A stretch of 36,395 bases of DNA from JBCDAP01 sp038747915 (GCA_038747915.1 JBCDJJ010000032.1:1-36395), one strand, 5' to 3'. Counted from the stretch's first letter, positions 17,599-29,689 are shown. The notes: generated by a model from the sequence alone, not told the origin. A program made the numbers and translations.

Positions 17599-19004
17599 GT
17601 CCGACCGATCCCGACAGCTTCGGCTTCGAGGAGATGCCGGTCGAGGAGACCCGCCGCGCTGCCTCCCTCGTCCTCCGCGAGCAGGATGCACGTCAGCAGC
17701 GTGCCGCCTCGATGGCCGTCGCCAATCAGTCGCTCCAGGATGCTCTTGGCATCACCTATCGGCTCATCCAGGTCGTCATGGTGCTGCTCATCGTGCTCTT
17801 TGCACTCTCGGGATTGCGTCAGGTCGCCGAGAACGAGCGCGGTGTGATGGTCCGCTTCGGCACGATCGTGAATCCCAATGTGGAGCCGGGCTTCACCCTC
17901 GTGTTCCCACCCCCGCCGATGGGCGAGATCCTCAAGGTGCCCACGGGCGCCGAATCGCTCGTCCTCGACGACTCGTTCTTCTTTCAGCGGACACCGGAGC
18001 AGAAGCTCCTGCCCGTGTCCGACCTCCCCACCGGGTCAAGCTCGCTCCGCCCCACGCTCGACGGCTCGCTCATCACCGCCGATGGCAACCTTGTCCACGC
18101 CGAGTTCGCGGTGCGCTACCGCCGGGACGACATCGCCGCCTTCGTCTCGACCATGCACGAGGACACTGTCGACGACTTCGTCCGCACCGCGGTCGAGGCG
18201 TCGGCGATCCGCGTCGCGGCCGAGACCCCCGTCGACGACTTCATCCGTCGCGGCGTGGCCGACGAAGCCGGTGCGTCCGGTGCTGGAATCGATCCGATCG
18301 CCAGTCGCGTCCGCCTGCTCGCGCAGGAACGGCTCGACGCGATGAACTCGGGGATCCGCCTTGACAGCGTCGTTCTCGCTGTCGTCGTGCCTCCCCGGCA
18401 AACCCGCCGCGAGTTCGAGCAGGTCACCCGAGTCGTCGCGGAGGCCGCGAGAAAGCGTCAGGAGGCCGAGTCCTTCCGCGCGACCCGCCTGAACGAGGTC
18501 GCGGGCCCCGCCGCCCGACCGCTGCTCGATCTCGTCAACGACTACGGCGATGCCCTCGCTGCGGGCGGGCCCAGCTCGGGCGAGCCCATCCTCGACGAGA
18601 TCTTCTCGCTCCTCTCCGGCGAGGTGCCCGCTACCGGCGTGGTCGAACTCGGTGGCCGAACCTACGAGGGGGTGGCGATCGCTGGCGAGATCGCCCAGAC
18701 CATGAGCGAGGCCCGCAACGCGCGAAGCGTGCTCGTCTCCGACTCCCAGCGCAAGGCCGAAGCCTTCCGCGCGATGCTGGACCAGGTCCGTGCCAATCCG
18801 AGGCTCGTCATCACCCGGGTGTGGGCCGACGCCCTCGACTCCATGCTCGATGTCGGCAACGCCCAGGTCTTCCGCTTCCCGCGCGACACCTCCGAGGTCG
18901 AGATCACCATCAACGCCGACCCCGACATCGCACGCGGGATGCAAGCCGAGCGGCAGCGTAGGCTTCTCGAGGCCAATTCCCGCTCCCAGGGACTCCGGAA
19001 CTGA
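17595..19004 (+). CDS. SPFH-domain protein, HflK-like
   Basis: The 469-aa product has a cytoplasmic N-terminal segment of ~50 residues, a membrane helix (about 56-76, QVVMVLLIVLFALSGL), then the SPFH domain (VAENERGVMVRFGTI, PGFTLVFPPPPMGEI). A long helical region follows, rich in Glu, Arg and Ala (about 270-330, and again near 375-465). This is the HflK layout, although the N-terminus lacks the Gly-rich run typical of E. coli HflK. It starts with GTG at 17595, overlapping the HflC-like gene by four bases, which argues for stoichiometric synthesis of the two. The ABC ATPase starts 7 bases after its stop. Confidence 0.85.
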   Translation: MSPTDPDSFGFEEMPVEETRRAASLVLREQDARQQRAASMAVANQSLQDALGITYRLIQVVMVLLIVLFALSGLRQVAENERGVMVRFGTIVNPNVEPGFTLVFPPPPMGEILKVPTGAESLVLDDSFFFQRTPEQKLLPVSDLPTGSSSLRPTLDGSLITADGNLVHAEFAVRYRRDDIAAFVSTMHEDTVDDFVRTAVEASAIRVAAETPVDDFIRRGVADEAGASGAGIDPIASRVRLLAQERLDAMNSGIRLDSVVLAVVVPPRQTRREFEQVTRVVAEAARKRQEAESFRATRLNEVAGPAARPLLDLVNDYGDALAAGGPSSGEPILDEIFSLLSGEVPATGVVELGGRTYEGVAIAGEIAQTMSEARNARSVLVSDSQRKAEAFRAMLDQVRANPRLVITRVWADALDSMLDVGNAQVFRFPRDTSEVEITINADPDIARGMQAERQRRLLEANSRSQGLRN

Positions 19005-19011
19005 CCGCCGC

Positions 19012-20241
19012 ATGTCTGCCGACATCAACGAGCCCACAGCCTTCAGCGCCGACCCGCACGACCGCATCGTCGTCGCGCAGCAACTGACCAAGATCTTCAA
19101 AGACTTCTGGCTCCGCGACCTCGCGCGGGCCGTCGACGCCATCGATTTCGAGATCTACCGTGGCGAGATCTTCGGCCTGCTCGGCCCGAACGGCTCCGGC
19201 AAGTCAACCACTATCAAGATGATCCTCGGGCTCCTCCGCCCGAGCAAAGGGCGCCTCGCGGTCTTTCGTCGCCCGCCGTCCGATGTGTCCGTTAAGAAGC
19301 GCATCGGCTACCTCCCCGAGGAGTCGTACCTCTACCCCTTCCTCAACGCGCGCGAGACCCTCGAGTACTACGGCAAGCTCTTCGAGCTCGACTACAAAAC
19401 ACGCACCCGCCGCGCCGACGAGCTGCTCGACATGGTCGGCCTCGCTGCGGTGCAGCACCGCCAGATCGTCGAGTACTCCAAGGGCATGCAGCGGCGCATC
19501 GGTATCGCCCAGGCTCTCATCAACGACCCCGAGTTCCTCATCCTCGACGAGCCCACGACCGGCCTCGACCCCATCGGCACCCGTCAGGTCAAAGACCTCA
19601 TCACCGAACTCGGCCGTCGCAATAAGACGGTGCTGCTCTCTTCCCACCTCCTCGCCGATGTCGAGGACGTCGTCGACCGCATGGTGATCCTCTACGGTGG
19701 CAAGGTCCGCGCCGAGGGCACGTGCGACGAACTCCTCGCCTCCAAGACACGAAGCTCCCTCGCGATCGATGGGCTCGACGAGGATACGCTCGCCGAGGTC
19801 CGGGCCGTCATCGAGCGGCGCGGCGGCGCCATCGCCGGCGTCGATCGCCCCCGCCAGAAACTGGAAGACCTCTTCGTCGGCATCGTGCAGCAGGCCAAGG
19901 AAGAACGCCTGGCCACAAGCGGCGCCACCAACGAGGGCGACACCGCGGCCTTCCTGAAGGGCGACGAGGCCGCCAAGCAGGGCGATGAGCTGCTCGAGAG
20001 CCTCTCCCAGCCGGAAGAACACGCAGACGTCGAGGCACCCGCACCCGCGACGCCGGCCGCGCCGCCCGAGGCCGCGCCCGATGTCGTCGAGTCGCTCCTC
20101 GATGCCAACACCGAGCGCCAAGCCCCCATCGACGCCGGCCAGCCTGGCGGTACACCGGACGAGCCGGGCGATGTCGACGAGGTCATCGGCTCGCTCCTCG
20201 GCGGCGACGACGAGCAAGCTACGCGCGAGGGTGAGCGCTGA
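19012..20241 (+). CDS. ABC transporter ATP-binding protein with acidic C-terminal tail
   Basis: ATPase subunit of an ABC exporter. The 409-aa protein has Walker A GPNGSGKST (residues 58-66), a Q-loop region with Glu in place of Gln (GYLPEESYLYPF), the signature YSKGMQRR (155-162), Walker B FLILDEP (175-181), D-loop GLDP and H-loop SSHLL. This pattern is that of the ABC-A/NosF-type subfamily that pairs with ABC-2 permeases. From about residue 295 it carries an unusual ~110-residue acidic, Ala/Pro-rich tail (PAPATPAAPPEAAPD), likely disordered. The ATG at 19012 lies 7 bases after the HflK-like stop. Its TGA shares a base with the ATG of the permease, so it is tightly coupled to that gene. Confidence 0.93.
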   Translation: MSADINEPTAFSADPHDRIVVAQQLTKIFKDFWLRDLARAVDAIDFEIYRGEIFGLLGPNGSGKSTTIKMILGLLRPSKGRLAVFRRPPSDVSVKKRIGYLPEESYLYPFLNARETLEYYGKLFELDYKTRTRRADELLDMVGLAAVQHRQIVEYSKGMQRRIGIAQALINDPEFLILDEPTTGLDPIGTRQVKDLITELGRRNKTVLLSSHLLADVEDVVDRMVILYGGKVRAEGTCDELLASKTRSSLAIDGLDEDTLAEVRAVIERRGGAIAGVDRPRQKLEDLFVGIVQQAKEERLATSGATNEGDTAAFLKGDEAAKQGDELLESLSQPEEHADVEAPAPATPAAPPEAAPDVVESLLDANTERQAPIDAGQPGGTPDEPGDVDEVIGSLLGGDDEQATREGER

Positions 20242-22160
20242 TGTGGCGGGCCCTCTCCTGGCTCAACCGCCTTCAGAAGACCGCGAACTTCAAGTGGGGC
20301 GTCACCGCCTTCACACTCTCCGCCGCGGTCTTCGGCTATCTGTGGCTCCTCAATCAGTGGACCCACCACACCGATGAGCAGCACCTCATCGAGTTTCACA
20401 GCTACGCCGACGGTCGTGAGTTGGAGAACTTCGGCCTCTTGACCGATCTGCTCCACACGCCCGATCTGCAGACCGAGGCCGGGGTCGTCGTCGCGGTTGT
20501 CGCCGCGGCGATGATCGTCCTCGGGTGGCTCGGCGTGGGTGCGACGGTGGTCGGGCTGCTCCTCTTCGGCGGGCTGGTCGCCTTCCCGCTCACTTTCTTC
20601 CCGCAGACCACCGGCCTCGGCGAGCTGCTCGTCGGGGTCATCCCGCTCGCCTTCCTCTTCACCACACTGCTCGAACTGGCACGCATCGCCCTCTCCCCGG
20701 CCACGCCCACCCTCGCCATCGCCCGCAACGTGCTCAACGAAGCCGTGCGCATGAAGATCGCGCTCATCTTCATCGTGGCGATCATGTTCCTCCTCGCCTT
20801 CGTCCCGACCTTCATCAACGAGGCTCAGCCGCTCCGCTATCGCGTGCAGCAGTGGCTGCAGTGGGGCACCGGCCTCACCGGCGCCCTCGCGGCGATGCTC
20901 ACCATCTTCTTCGGGTGCGCCACCGTCGCCTTCGAGCAGCGCGACCGCATCATCTGGCAGACCGTCACCAAGCCCGTCTCCTCGATCCAGTACGTGCTCG
21001 GCAAGTGGCTCGGCATCATGACCGTCAATGCCGTCATCCTCGCGGTGATGGCCGGTGGTGTGTTCATGTTCACCGAGTACCTCCGCCTGCAGCCGGCCGA
21101 CGGTGAGATCGCCCACCACCGCATCGCCACCGGCCAGAGTTCCAAGGACGACCCGAACCTCATGACGGTCGACCGCCGACTCCTCGAGCAGCAGGTGCTC
21201 GTCGCCCGCGAGGGCCTCAAGCCCGAGAGCATCGACATGGAGCGGGAGGACATCCAGGCCGAGATCACGCGCCTCGTCAACCGCACGCTCGAAGACATCC
21301 AGGTCAGGCAACCGGACCGCGAGATCACCCCGCAGCTCCGCGCCGAAACGCGCCAGGACATCACAGAGCAGATCGACCAGGCCGCCCGCTCGGTTCAGCC
21401 GGGTGGCTTCCCGCTCATCCTGCTCTTCACCGAACTCGACGATGTGCCCGAAGACGGGGGCGAACTCACGCTCCGCTACAAGTTTGACGCCGGCTCGAAC
21501 GACCCCTCCGTCGTTTACCGCTTCATGTTCGTGATCAACCAAGCCAGCTCGATCGAGCAGGAGGTCGTGCTCGGCACCACCCAGACGCTCTCGATTCGCC
21601 CCGAGGCGATCATCCGCGAGGGGGAGAACGCCGGCAGATTGCTAGTCGAGGTCTACGCCGACGCCGGCAACCGATTCACGGCCACCGTCCCGCCCGACGA
21701 CGGTGTCGAACTGCTCGTCACCCGCGGCAGCTACCCGCTGAACTTCACGCGCATCATGGTTGTGATGTTCATCAAGCTCGGCTTCATCGCCGCGGTCGCG
21801 GTCATGGCCTCGACCATCGTGAGCTTCCCGGTCGCCTGCATGGTCACGCTGATCATCTGGACCGCTGCTGAACTCTCTGGTTTCCTCTACGTGAGCCTTG
21901 AGTGGTTCCAGACGCGCACGCACGACGGCAACACGATGTGGCTCAACCTCATCACCCGCGAACTGGCCCGCCCGATCGCCTGGTCGCTCAGGACCTACTC
22001 CGAACTCCGCCCGAACGCCAAGCTCGTCGAGGGCCGGTACGTCGGGTGGGGCGAGCTGGCGGCGTCGCTGCTGATCATCGGCGCGTGGTCGATCGGAGCG
22101 CTGCTCATCGGTATCGGCGTGTTCCGCAAGCGCGAGCTGGCGCTCTACTCGGGCAAGTGA
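20241..22160 (+). CDS. ABC-2 type transporter permease with large extracytoplasmic domain
   Basis: Membrane partner of the ATPase just upstream. The 639-aa product has a first hydrophobic segment near residues 24-40, a group of helices at about 75-165, and further helices at about 172-192, 212-232 and 250-275. Then come ~200 residues of soluble sequence (about 285-490), and further helices at about 505-555 and 610-632. TVTKPVSSIQYVLGKWLGI is the segment shared by these permeases, also found in the minus-strand permease at 12651. The soluble region has a helical part rich in Glu/Gln/Arg and a beta-rich part (GELTLRYKFDAGSNDPSVVY). The substrate is not evident. Overlap with the ATPase is one base (TGATG). 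Confidence 0.88.
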   Translation: MWRALSWLNRLQKTANFKWGVTAFTLSAAVFGYLWLLNQWTHHTDEQHLIEFHSYADGRELENFGLLTDLLHTPDLQTEAGVVVAVVAAAMIVLGWLGVGATVVGLLLFGGLVAFPLTFFPQTTGLGELLVGVIPLAFLFTTLLELARIALSPATPTLAIARNVLNEAVRMKIALIFIVAIMFLLAFVPTFINEAQPLRYRVQQWLQWGTGLTGALAAMLTIFFGCATVAFEQRDRIIWQTVTKPVSSIQYVLGKWLGIMTVNAVILAVMAGGVFMFTEYLRLQPADGEIAHHRIATGQSSKDDPNLMTVDRRLLEQQVLVAREGLKPESIDMEREDIQAEITRLVNRTLEDIQVRQPDREITPQLRAETRQDITEQIDQAARSVQPGGFPLILLFTELDDVPEDGGELTLRYKFDAGSNDPSVVYRFMFVINQASSIEQEVVLGTTQTLSIRPEAIIREGENAGRLLVEVYADAGNRFTATVPPDDGVELLVTRGSYPLNFTRIMVVMFIKLGFIAAVAVMASTIVSFPVACMVTLIIWTAAELSGFLYVSLEWFQTRTHDGNTMWLNLITRELARPIAWSLRTYSELRPNAKLVEGRYVGWGELAASLLIIGAWSIGALLIGIGVFRKRELALYSGK

Positions 22161-22211
22161 CCGCACCGCACCGCCGCACCTAGCATTGCCCTCTCGGTCG
22201 GAGGCTCCACC

Positions 22212-24209
22212 ATGTTCAAGTCCAGCACGCTGATCCAGTTCGTCTGCATCGGCATCATCGGCGTCGCGGTCGCCGGCTCGGCCGCGTTCTCCAGCGCCCT
22301 CGCTGCCGAAGCGGGCCGCGCCCAGCTCTCCTACACCGACACCGCGGAAGAGGGCGACCCGCCCGAGGTCGCTGTCGCCATCGCCTTCGGCGCCTTCCGC
22401 GGTCTCTTCGTCAACTACCTCTGGCTCCGCGCTAACTCCCTCAAAGAAGACGGCAAGTACTACGAGGCCATGGAGCTCAGCTCCCTCATCACCCGTCTCC
22501 AGCCACGCTTCCCGCGCGTCTGGGCCTTCCACGCCTGGAACATGGCCTACAACATCTCCGTCGCCACCAAAACCCGCGAGGAACGGTGGCAGTGGGTCAA
22601 GGCCGGCATCGATCTGCTCCAGCAGCAGGGCATCCCCGCCAACCCCAACGACATCCTCCTTCACAAAGAACTCTCGTGGATCTACTTCCACAAGATCGGC
22701 GGCTTCGCAGACGACGCCAATCGCTACTACAAGAAGAAGCTCGCCGAAGAGTGGACCTTCGTCCTCGGTGAGCCGCCGAGCGTCCCCGAGAACTACGACG
22801 AGGCCACACGCATCATGGCCGAGTGGTTCGAGCCCGTCGCCACCGCCCCCGCGACCGTCGAAGGCCTCATCCAGCGCGACCTCGACGACCTGAAGGCCGA
22901 GCTCCGCTCCGATCAGCTCGAGGGGATCACGAGCGAGGTCGAGGCCCTCATCGGCCTCATCCGCGAGGAGGTCGGTCTGCCGCTCGACCTGTCGCTCCTC
23001 CGCGTCATCGCCTACATCGACGCCACCGCCGGCCTGCCGCCCGACTTCGAACTCCCCGAGCGCCTCGGCGACACCCGCATGAACGACCGCCTCCGCGAGT
23101 TCCGCCTCGACTCGTCGTGGGAGCGCGCGTGGGATCGACTGCTCCCCTTCATCCGCCGCCAGGTCCTGGTCGAGCGCTACCGCATGGAGCCGGGCCGCAT
23201 GCTGCGGTACACCCGCGAGATCGGCCCGCTCGACTGGCGGCACTGCGGCGCTCACGCGATCTACTGGTCGCGCCGCGGTGTCGAGGTTGGACTCACCCGG
23301 CAGTCGCTCACCAACTTCAACACCGTCAACACCGACCGCAACACCATCCACTCCGTGCAGCAGCTCTTCCGCGACGGCACCATCTTCTACGACCTGCTCT
23401 ACGACGAGCACTACGCCACCATGAGCCTCAACTGGGCCCACGTCTATTCAGACATCGTCGACGAGCTCATCGAGCGCAACAACACGACCCAGGGCACCAG
23501 GGACCGCGCGTACAACCTCTTCTCCGCCGGCCACGAGAACTTCTTGAAGGATGTGGTCCGCGTCTACTATCGCCTCGGCGACCGAGTGCAAGCCCAGTAC
23601 TACTACGACAAGCTGGTGCAGTGGGAGGGGCTCAACCTCAACAACCCGATGAAGCTTCGTCCCGGCGGAGAGTACACCCTCCCGCTCGATGAGTTCGTGA
23701 GGAAACAGCTCAGGGATCGTCTCCAGACACCGCACGTCGTCTCCTCGGAGATCAACGCCGCGCTCGAGTACGCCTTCCTGCGAGGCGTGCTCGGCAACGA
23801 TCCCGAGGTCTTCGCATCGCAGATCTCGTGGGCCCATCAGATTCACAGAGCCTTCTGGGAGTACCAGGACAACCAGCAGTTCGTGAACCCCGAGGCACGC
23901 CGCATGGAGCTCCCGCCTCGCCTCTTCTCCGAGGCGATCGCGATCGGCTTCCTCCGGCTCGTCGTCTCCGGACTCGAGCCCCTGCAGTCGGCACGCGTCT
24001 ACGCCGCCCTCCCCGATCTCCAACTGCAGCAGATCGTCTACGACCGTCTCGTCGGCCACTGGCTCCGCCGCGGCTACCCACCGCAGAACATCCAGATGCT
24101 CTTCCCCGAGCCGCCCAACATGGAGCAGCATCGGGCCATGATGCAGGCCCGCGAACAGATCGAACGAGGCCGCCGCCAAGACGCCAGCGAAGTCATCCAG
24201 CAGCAGTAA
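22212..24209 (+). CDS. helical-repeat-like (TPR-type) exported or membrane-anchored protein
   Basis: The 665-aa product has an N-terminal hydrophobic stretch (about residues 8-32, LIQFVCIGIIGVAVAGSAAF), acting as a signal peptide or anchor. The early part (WLRANSLKEDGKYYEAMELS; ITRLQPRFPRVWAFHAWNMA) reads like tetratricopeptide-type helix pairs, and I recall similar proteins in planctomycetes next to ABC exporters. The rest is largely helical with many aromatic residues (WIYFHKIGGFADDANRYYKK). No catalytic motif is seen. CGGAGG precedes the ATG, which lies 51 bases after the permease stop, so it probably shares the transcript. A role as scaffold or accessory part of the exporter is inferred from position. 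Confidence 0.75.
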   Translation: MFKSSTLIQFVCIGIIGVAVAGSAAFSSALAAEAGRAQLSYTDTAEEGDPPEVAVAIAFGAFRGLFVNYLWLRANSLKEDGKYYEAMELSSLITRLQPRFPRVWAFHAWNMAYNISVATKTREERWQWVKAGIDLLQQQGIPANPNDILLHKELSWIYFHKIGGFADDANRYYKKKLAEEWTFVLGEPPSVPENYDEATRIMAEWFEPVATAPATVEGLIQRDLDDLKAELRSDQLEGITSEVEALIGLIREEVGLPLDLSLLRVIAYIDATAGLPPDFELPERLGDTRMNDRLREFRLDSSWERAWDRLLPFIRRQVLVERYRMEPGRMLRYTREIGPLDWRHCGAHAIYWSRRGVEVGLTRQSLTNFNTVNTDRNTIHSVQQLFRDGTIFYDLLYDEHYATMSLNWAHVYSDIVDELIERNNTTQGTRDRAYNLFSAGHENFLKDVVRVYYRLGDRVQAQYYYDKLVQWEGLNLNNPMKLRPGGEYTLPLDEFVRKQLRDRLQTPHVVSSEINAALEYAFLRGVLGNDPEVFASQISWAHQIHRAFWEYQDNQQFVNPEARRMELPPRLFSEAIAIGFLRLVVSGLEPLQSARVYAALPDLQLQQIVYDRLVGHWLRRGYPPQNIQMLFPEPPNMEQHRAMMQAREQIERGRRQDASEVIQQQ

Positions 24210-24272
24210 CCGCCCGCGCCTCGTCCGAGCCACCACCGAGAACCCGGCGTGTCATCGCGGGGCGCCGAACCC

Positions 24273-24403
24273 GGGTGCCCGGCGACTCGCGCACCGAAAA
24301 CCTGGTGGAACGCGGCGCCCTCCAGCACCCCGACAACGCGTGGATCCCGTCGCGGTGCGCCAAGCTCGTTCCGGGTTCTCGCTCCGCGAGTCCCCGGGCA
24401 CCC
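24273..24403. repeat. imperfect inverted repeat in the gap before alaS
   Basis: The left arm (24273-24301) reads GGGTGCCCGGCGACTCGCG and onwards. The right arm (24375-24403), read in reverse complement, gives GGGTGCCCGGGGACTCGCG and onwards, with GA-x-AAC matching further out. The arms are separated by about 73 bases. Related text (CGACTCCCCGCGCACCGAGAAG) occurs in the repeat region at 33530-33552, so this appears to be part of a dispersed family. It is non-coding. Confidence 0.6.
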
Positions 24404-24446
24404 AGCCTGGACGAGCGCCCCCGAGCACCCAGCCGGGGCGGGCGCC
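24398..24446 (+). repeat. two imperfect direct repeats, period 27
   Basis: GCACCCAGCCTGGACGAGCG (plus CC) at 24398-24419 and GCACCCAGCCGGGGCGGGCG (plus CC) at 24425-24446 differ at only a few positions. They overlap the right arm of the inverted repeat and end 5 bases before the alaS -10 hexamer, so they lie where -35 contacts would be. Confidence 0.6.
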
Positions 24447-24451
24447 GCCCG

Positions 24452-24457
24452 TACACT
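24452..24457 (+). promoter_or_regulatory. -10 hexamer (TACACT) for alaS; leaderless start likely
   Basis: TACACT ends 6 bases before the alaS ATG. With usual spacing the transcript would begin at the A of the start codon. There is no Shine-Dalgarno sequence. No -35 match is seen at the expected place, which is inside the direct repeats. Confidence 0.5.
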
Positions 24458-24463
24458 CACGCC

Positions 24464-27342
<2,879 letters not shown>

Positions 27343-27346
<4 letters not shown>

Positions 27347-28617
27347 TCCCCGCAAGTCGCACGCTCGCTGCGGTCATCCTCTCGGTCGTGGGGATCGGTG
27401 CGTTCGCGATCATCGCGCTGCCCGCCACGACCGTCTCCGCGCACCAGGCACCCGCGCTCCAAAGCTATTCCTCGCGCCACTATCAGATCGAGACCGATCT
27501 GCCACGCGAGCGGGCCAGCCGGTTCGCCGACCACATGGACAGAGTCTTCGACGAGTTCGAGCGGCTCTTCGATGACTTCGAACTCAAACACCCCACGCGT
27601 CCGCGGCTCTACCTGCTCTCCACCGAAGACGCCTACCTCCGCACCCTCGCCACCAAGGGCATCAACGGCCGCGGCTCCGGCGGCATGTACTTCCGCCGAG
27701 CGAACGAGTCCGGTGTCGTCACCTGGATCGAGGGCAGGCCGGCCGACCGGGTCCACCACGTGCTTCAGCACGAGGCGTTCCACCAGTTCGCGTATCACTA
27801 CCTCGGGGGCGGCCTGCCCGCGTGGGCGAACGAAGGCATCGCTGAGTACTTCGGCAACGCCCTGCTCGTCGGCGGCGAGTTCCAGACCAACGTCTTCTCG
27901 GCCAGCAACCTCGCCACCATCCGAGGCGCCATCCAGACGAACCAGTCCCTACCCTTCGAAGACCTCTTCTACGCCGAGCGCGAGGAGTGGAACCGCGTCG
28001 TCACGTCGCGCGACCCGCGCGCCGGCCTGGCCTACCTGCAGTCGTGGAGCATGGTGCATTTCCTGGTCAACGCCGAGGGTGGCACCTATCAAGACGCCTT
28101 CATGACATTCGTCCGCGCCGCCGGCAACGGCATGGCACCAAAGCAAGCCGCGGCCAAGGCCTTCGGCTCCGACGACCTCCTGCCCTTCGAACGCGCGTGG
28201 CGCGAGTACGTCCTCAACGAGCAGCAGCCCGACCCCACCAGCACCAACATGGAGCGGCTCCGCTTCCTCGCGAGCGGCCTCGAGGAACTCCACGGTCTCG
28301 GCATTCATCCCATGTCGATCTACGAACTCCAGGCCCAGCTCATCGAGATCCGCTTCGCCTGGACACGCGCGAACCTGCACACCGTCACGCTCCCGCCACT
28401 CCGCGCCGACGACCAGATGCTCTACACCCCCGCCGAGGCGCAGATCACCCGCGGCCGGCGATCGCAACCCGCACCGCGCTTCGAGATCATCCCTGCGCCG
28501 CGCACCAAGGGGTCCCCGCCACCCGCACTCCGCCTCGTCGGCACCCCGGTCCCCATGACCGGCACATGGACCGCCACCGGCGATGGCACATGGATGTTCG
28601 AGATCGAGATCGACTAG
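27343..28617 (+). CDS. DUF1570-like secreted HExxH metallopeptidase
   Basis: The 424-aa product has a signal peptide (hydrophobic about residues 8-29, probable cleavage after VSA at 33). It then has a domain with HEAFH at 143-147 and, downstream, NEGIAEYF at 163-170, the E164/E168 region that supplies the third zinc ligand in gluzincin-type peptidases. The same layout (HExxH followed by WxNEGxAEYF) is that of DUF1570-type proteins common in planctomycetes. The C-terminal ~140 residues hold no recognised motif and end with a beta-like GTWTATGDGTWMFEIEID. The ATG overlaps the alaS stop (ATGA), so translation is coupled although the functions seem unrelated. The substrate is unknown. Confidence 0.8.
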
Positions 28618-28713
28618 GACAGAGCGCTTCGAGTCGCACCGCTCAACCACGGGCACGACCGACAACTCGCGGCGTTGGGTGTCACCACCGGCCGAGCACA
28701 CCGACCGTCTCGG

Positions 28714-28719
28714 TACATT
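28714..28719 (+). promoter_or_regulatory. -10 hexamer (TACATT); leaderless start likely
   Basis: TACATT ends 6 bases before the ATG at 28726, the same distance as before alaS. No Shine-Dalgarno sequence is visible, and no -35. Confidence 0.4.
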
Positions 28720-28725
28720 CGGGCG

Positions 28726-29148
28726 ATGACACCGAAGCAGAAAAGCGAGCATCGCGAGTTCACGGACGCCGACTTCGAGGCGCTCACCGGGATGCACAAG
28801 TTCTACTTCGAGTTCCTCGTCAAGATCGGAACCTTCGCGGCCACTGGCCAAGCCGCCATCGTCGCACTCGGAGGTGGCCGTTTGAGCGACGAGTTCCAAA
28901 TCCGTTTCGTAGCGCTCGGCGTCGCATTTCTGGCGACTGTGGCGAGCTTTGTCTTTTTCGCCTCGTGGATCAGGCTTCGAGAGCTGAATGGATGGGTGAA
29001 GTCCGCCCGCGAACAACTTCGTGTGCCGTGGTACCCACACACAGGGACACTGCCATGGATGGCCGTTTTCTTTGGAATGCTCAACGTCGCGTCTTGTGTC
29101 GCCGCGATCGTGGTGTTCTTCAATCCGGCCGATTTCGCAGTGAAGTAA
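28726..29148 (+). CDS. small two-helix membrane protein, unrecognised
   Basis: Not recognised. The 140-aa product has a polar, charged start (MTPKQKSEHREFTDADFEAL), then three hydrophobic stretches. One weaker segment is at about residues 34-48 (IGTFAATGQAAIVALGG); strong ones lie at about 60-80 (VALGVAFLATVASFVFFASW) and 112-134 (MAVFFGMLNVASCVAAIVVFF). No catalytic residues are seen. The ATG at 28726 is preferred over an in-frame start 51 bases earlier, because the -10-like TACATT lies between them. It is monocistronic; the following genes are on the other strand. GC content is somewhat lower than that of its neighbours. Confidence 0.65.
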   Translation: MTPKQKSEHREFTDADFEALTGMHKFYFEFLVKIGTFAATGQAAIVALGGGRLSDEFQIRFVALGVAFLATVASFVFFASWIRLRELNGWVKSAREQLRVPWYPHTGTLPWMAVFFGMLNVASCVAAIVVFFNPADFAVK

Positions 29149-29245
29149 CGACGCCCGCACACAACGACACCCGGCATCGGGCGGTCGAAGGCGGTTGAGC
29201 GGGCTCGGAGGTGCGCTCGCGGCGGTGCCATGCCGCCGAACGGTG

Positions 29246-29641
29246 TCAGTTCATCGACGGGTCGAGCTGCGTGCCGAACGCCTCGTCGAAGTCGTACACG
29301 CTGTGGAAATCCTCAAGCGTGTCACGCTCGGACATCCGCAGCAGCCCCGCCTGCACCATCGCACGAACCATCGAGCCGAAGTCATCGGTCGACGAGATGT
29401 GCCAGGTCTCGAGCACCGTCCGGGCCAGCGGACCGAACTGCTCGATGGCCACATCCCGCACGCCAAGGCACAGCTCCTGGCCCGACACATGCCGGTCGCC
29501 CATCAGCCGCTCGTGGTCCTCATCGAAGACTCGCTGCACCGCGTGCCGCAGCCCCTCGTGAACAAGGGAGTAGGCAGACGGGGGGTACGGCAGCGACTGC
29601 GTCTTGAGGAGCGGCCAGATGTGGGCGACTTCGTCGGTCAC
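29246..29641 (-). CDS. Minf_1886 family protein
   Basis: The 131-aa protein matches the family pattern: PPSAYSLVHEGLRHAVQRV near the start, then RHVSGQELCLGVRDVAIEQF, GPLARTVLETWHISSTDDFG and FHSVYDFDEAF at the end. The family is known from Planctomycetes, Verrucomicrobia and relatives; its function is not known. Starting at GTG 29641 gives the expected N-terminus. AGGAGG lies about 36 bases upstream but has no usual start codon at the right distance in frame, so the exact start is uncertain. The gene follows the DNA glycosylase by 48 bases and is probably in the same transcript. Confidence 0.8.
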   Translation of the reverse strand: MTDEVAHIWPLLKTQSLPYPPSAYSLVHEGLRHAVQRVFDEDHERLMGDRHVSGQELCLGVRDVAIEQFGPLARTVLETWHISSTDDFGSMVRAMVQAGLLRMSERDTLEDFHSVYDFDEAFGTQLDPSMN

Positions 29642-29689
29642 GGGTGCACTCGCAGGAGAGAATTCAGCCGGTTCAGAAGGCCTCCTAGT

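Noticed and set aside
23828..24463. Upstream in-frame extension of alaS by 212 codons
   Set aside because: It runs through the end of the preceding gene and through non-coding repeats; the known AlaRS start and a promoter lie at its end.
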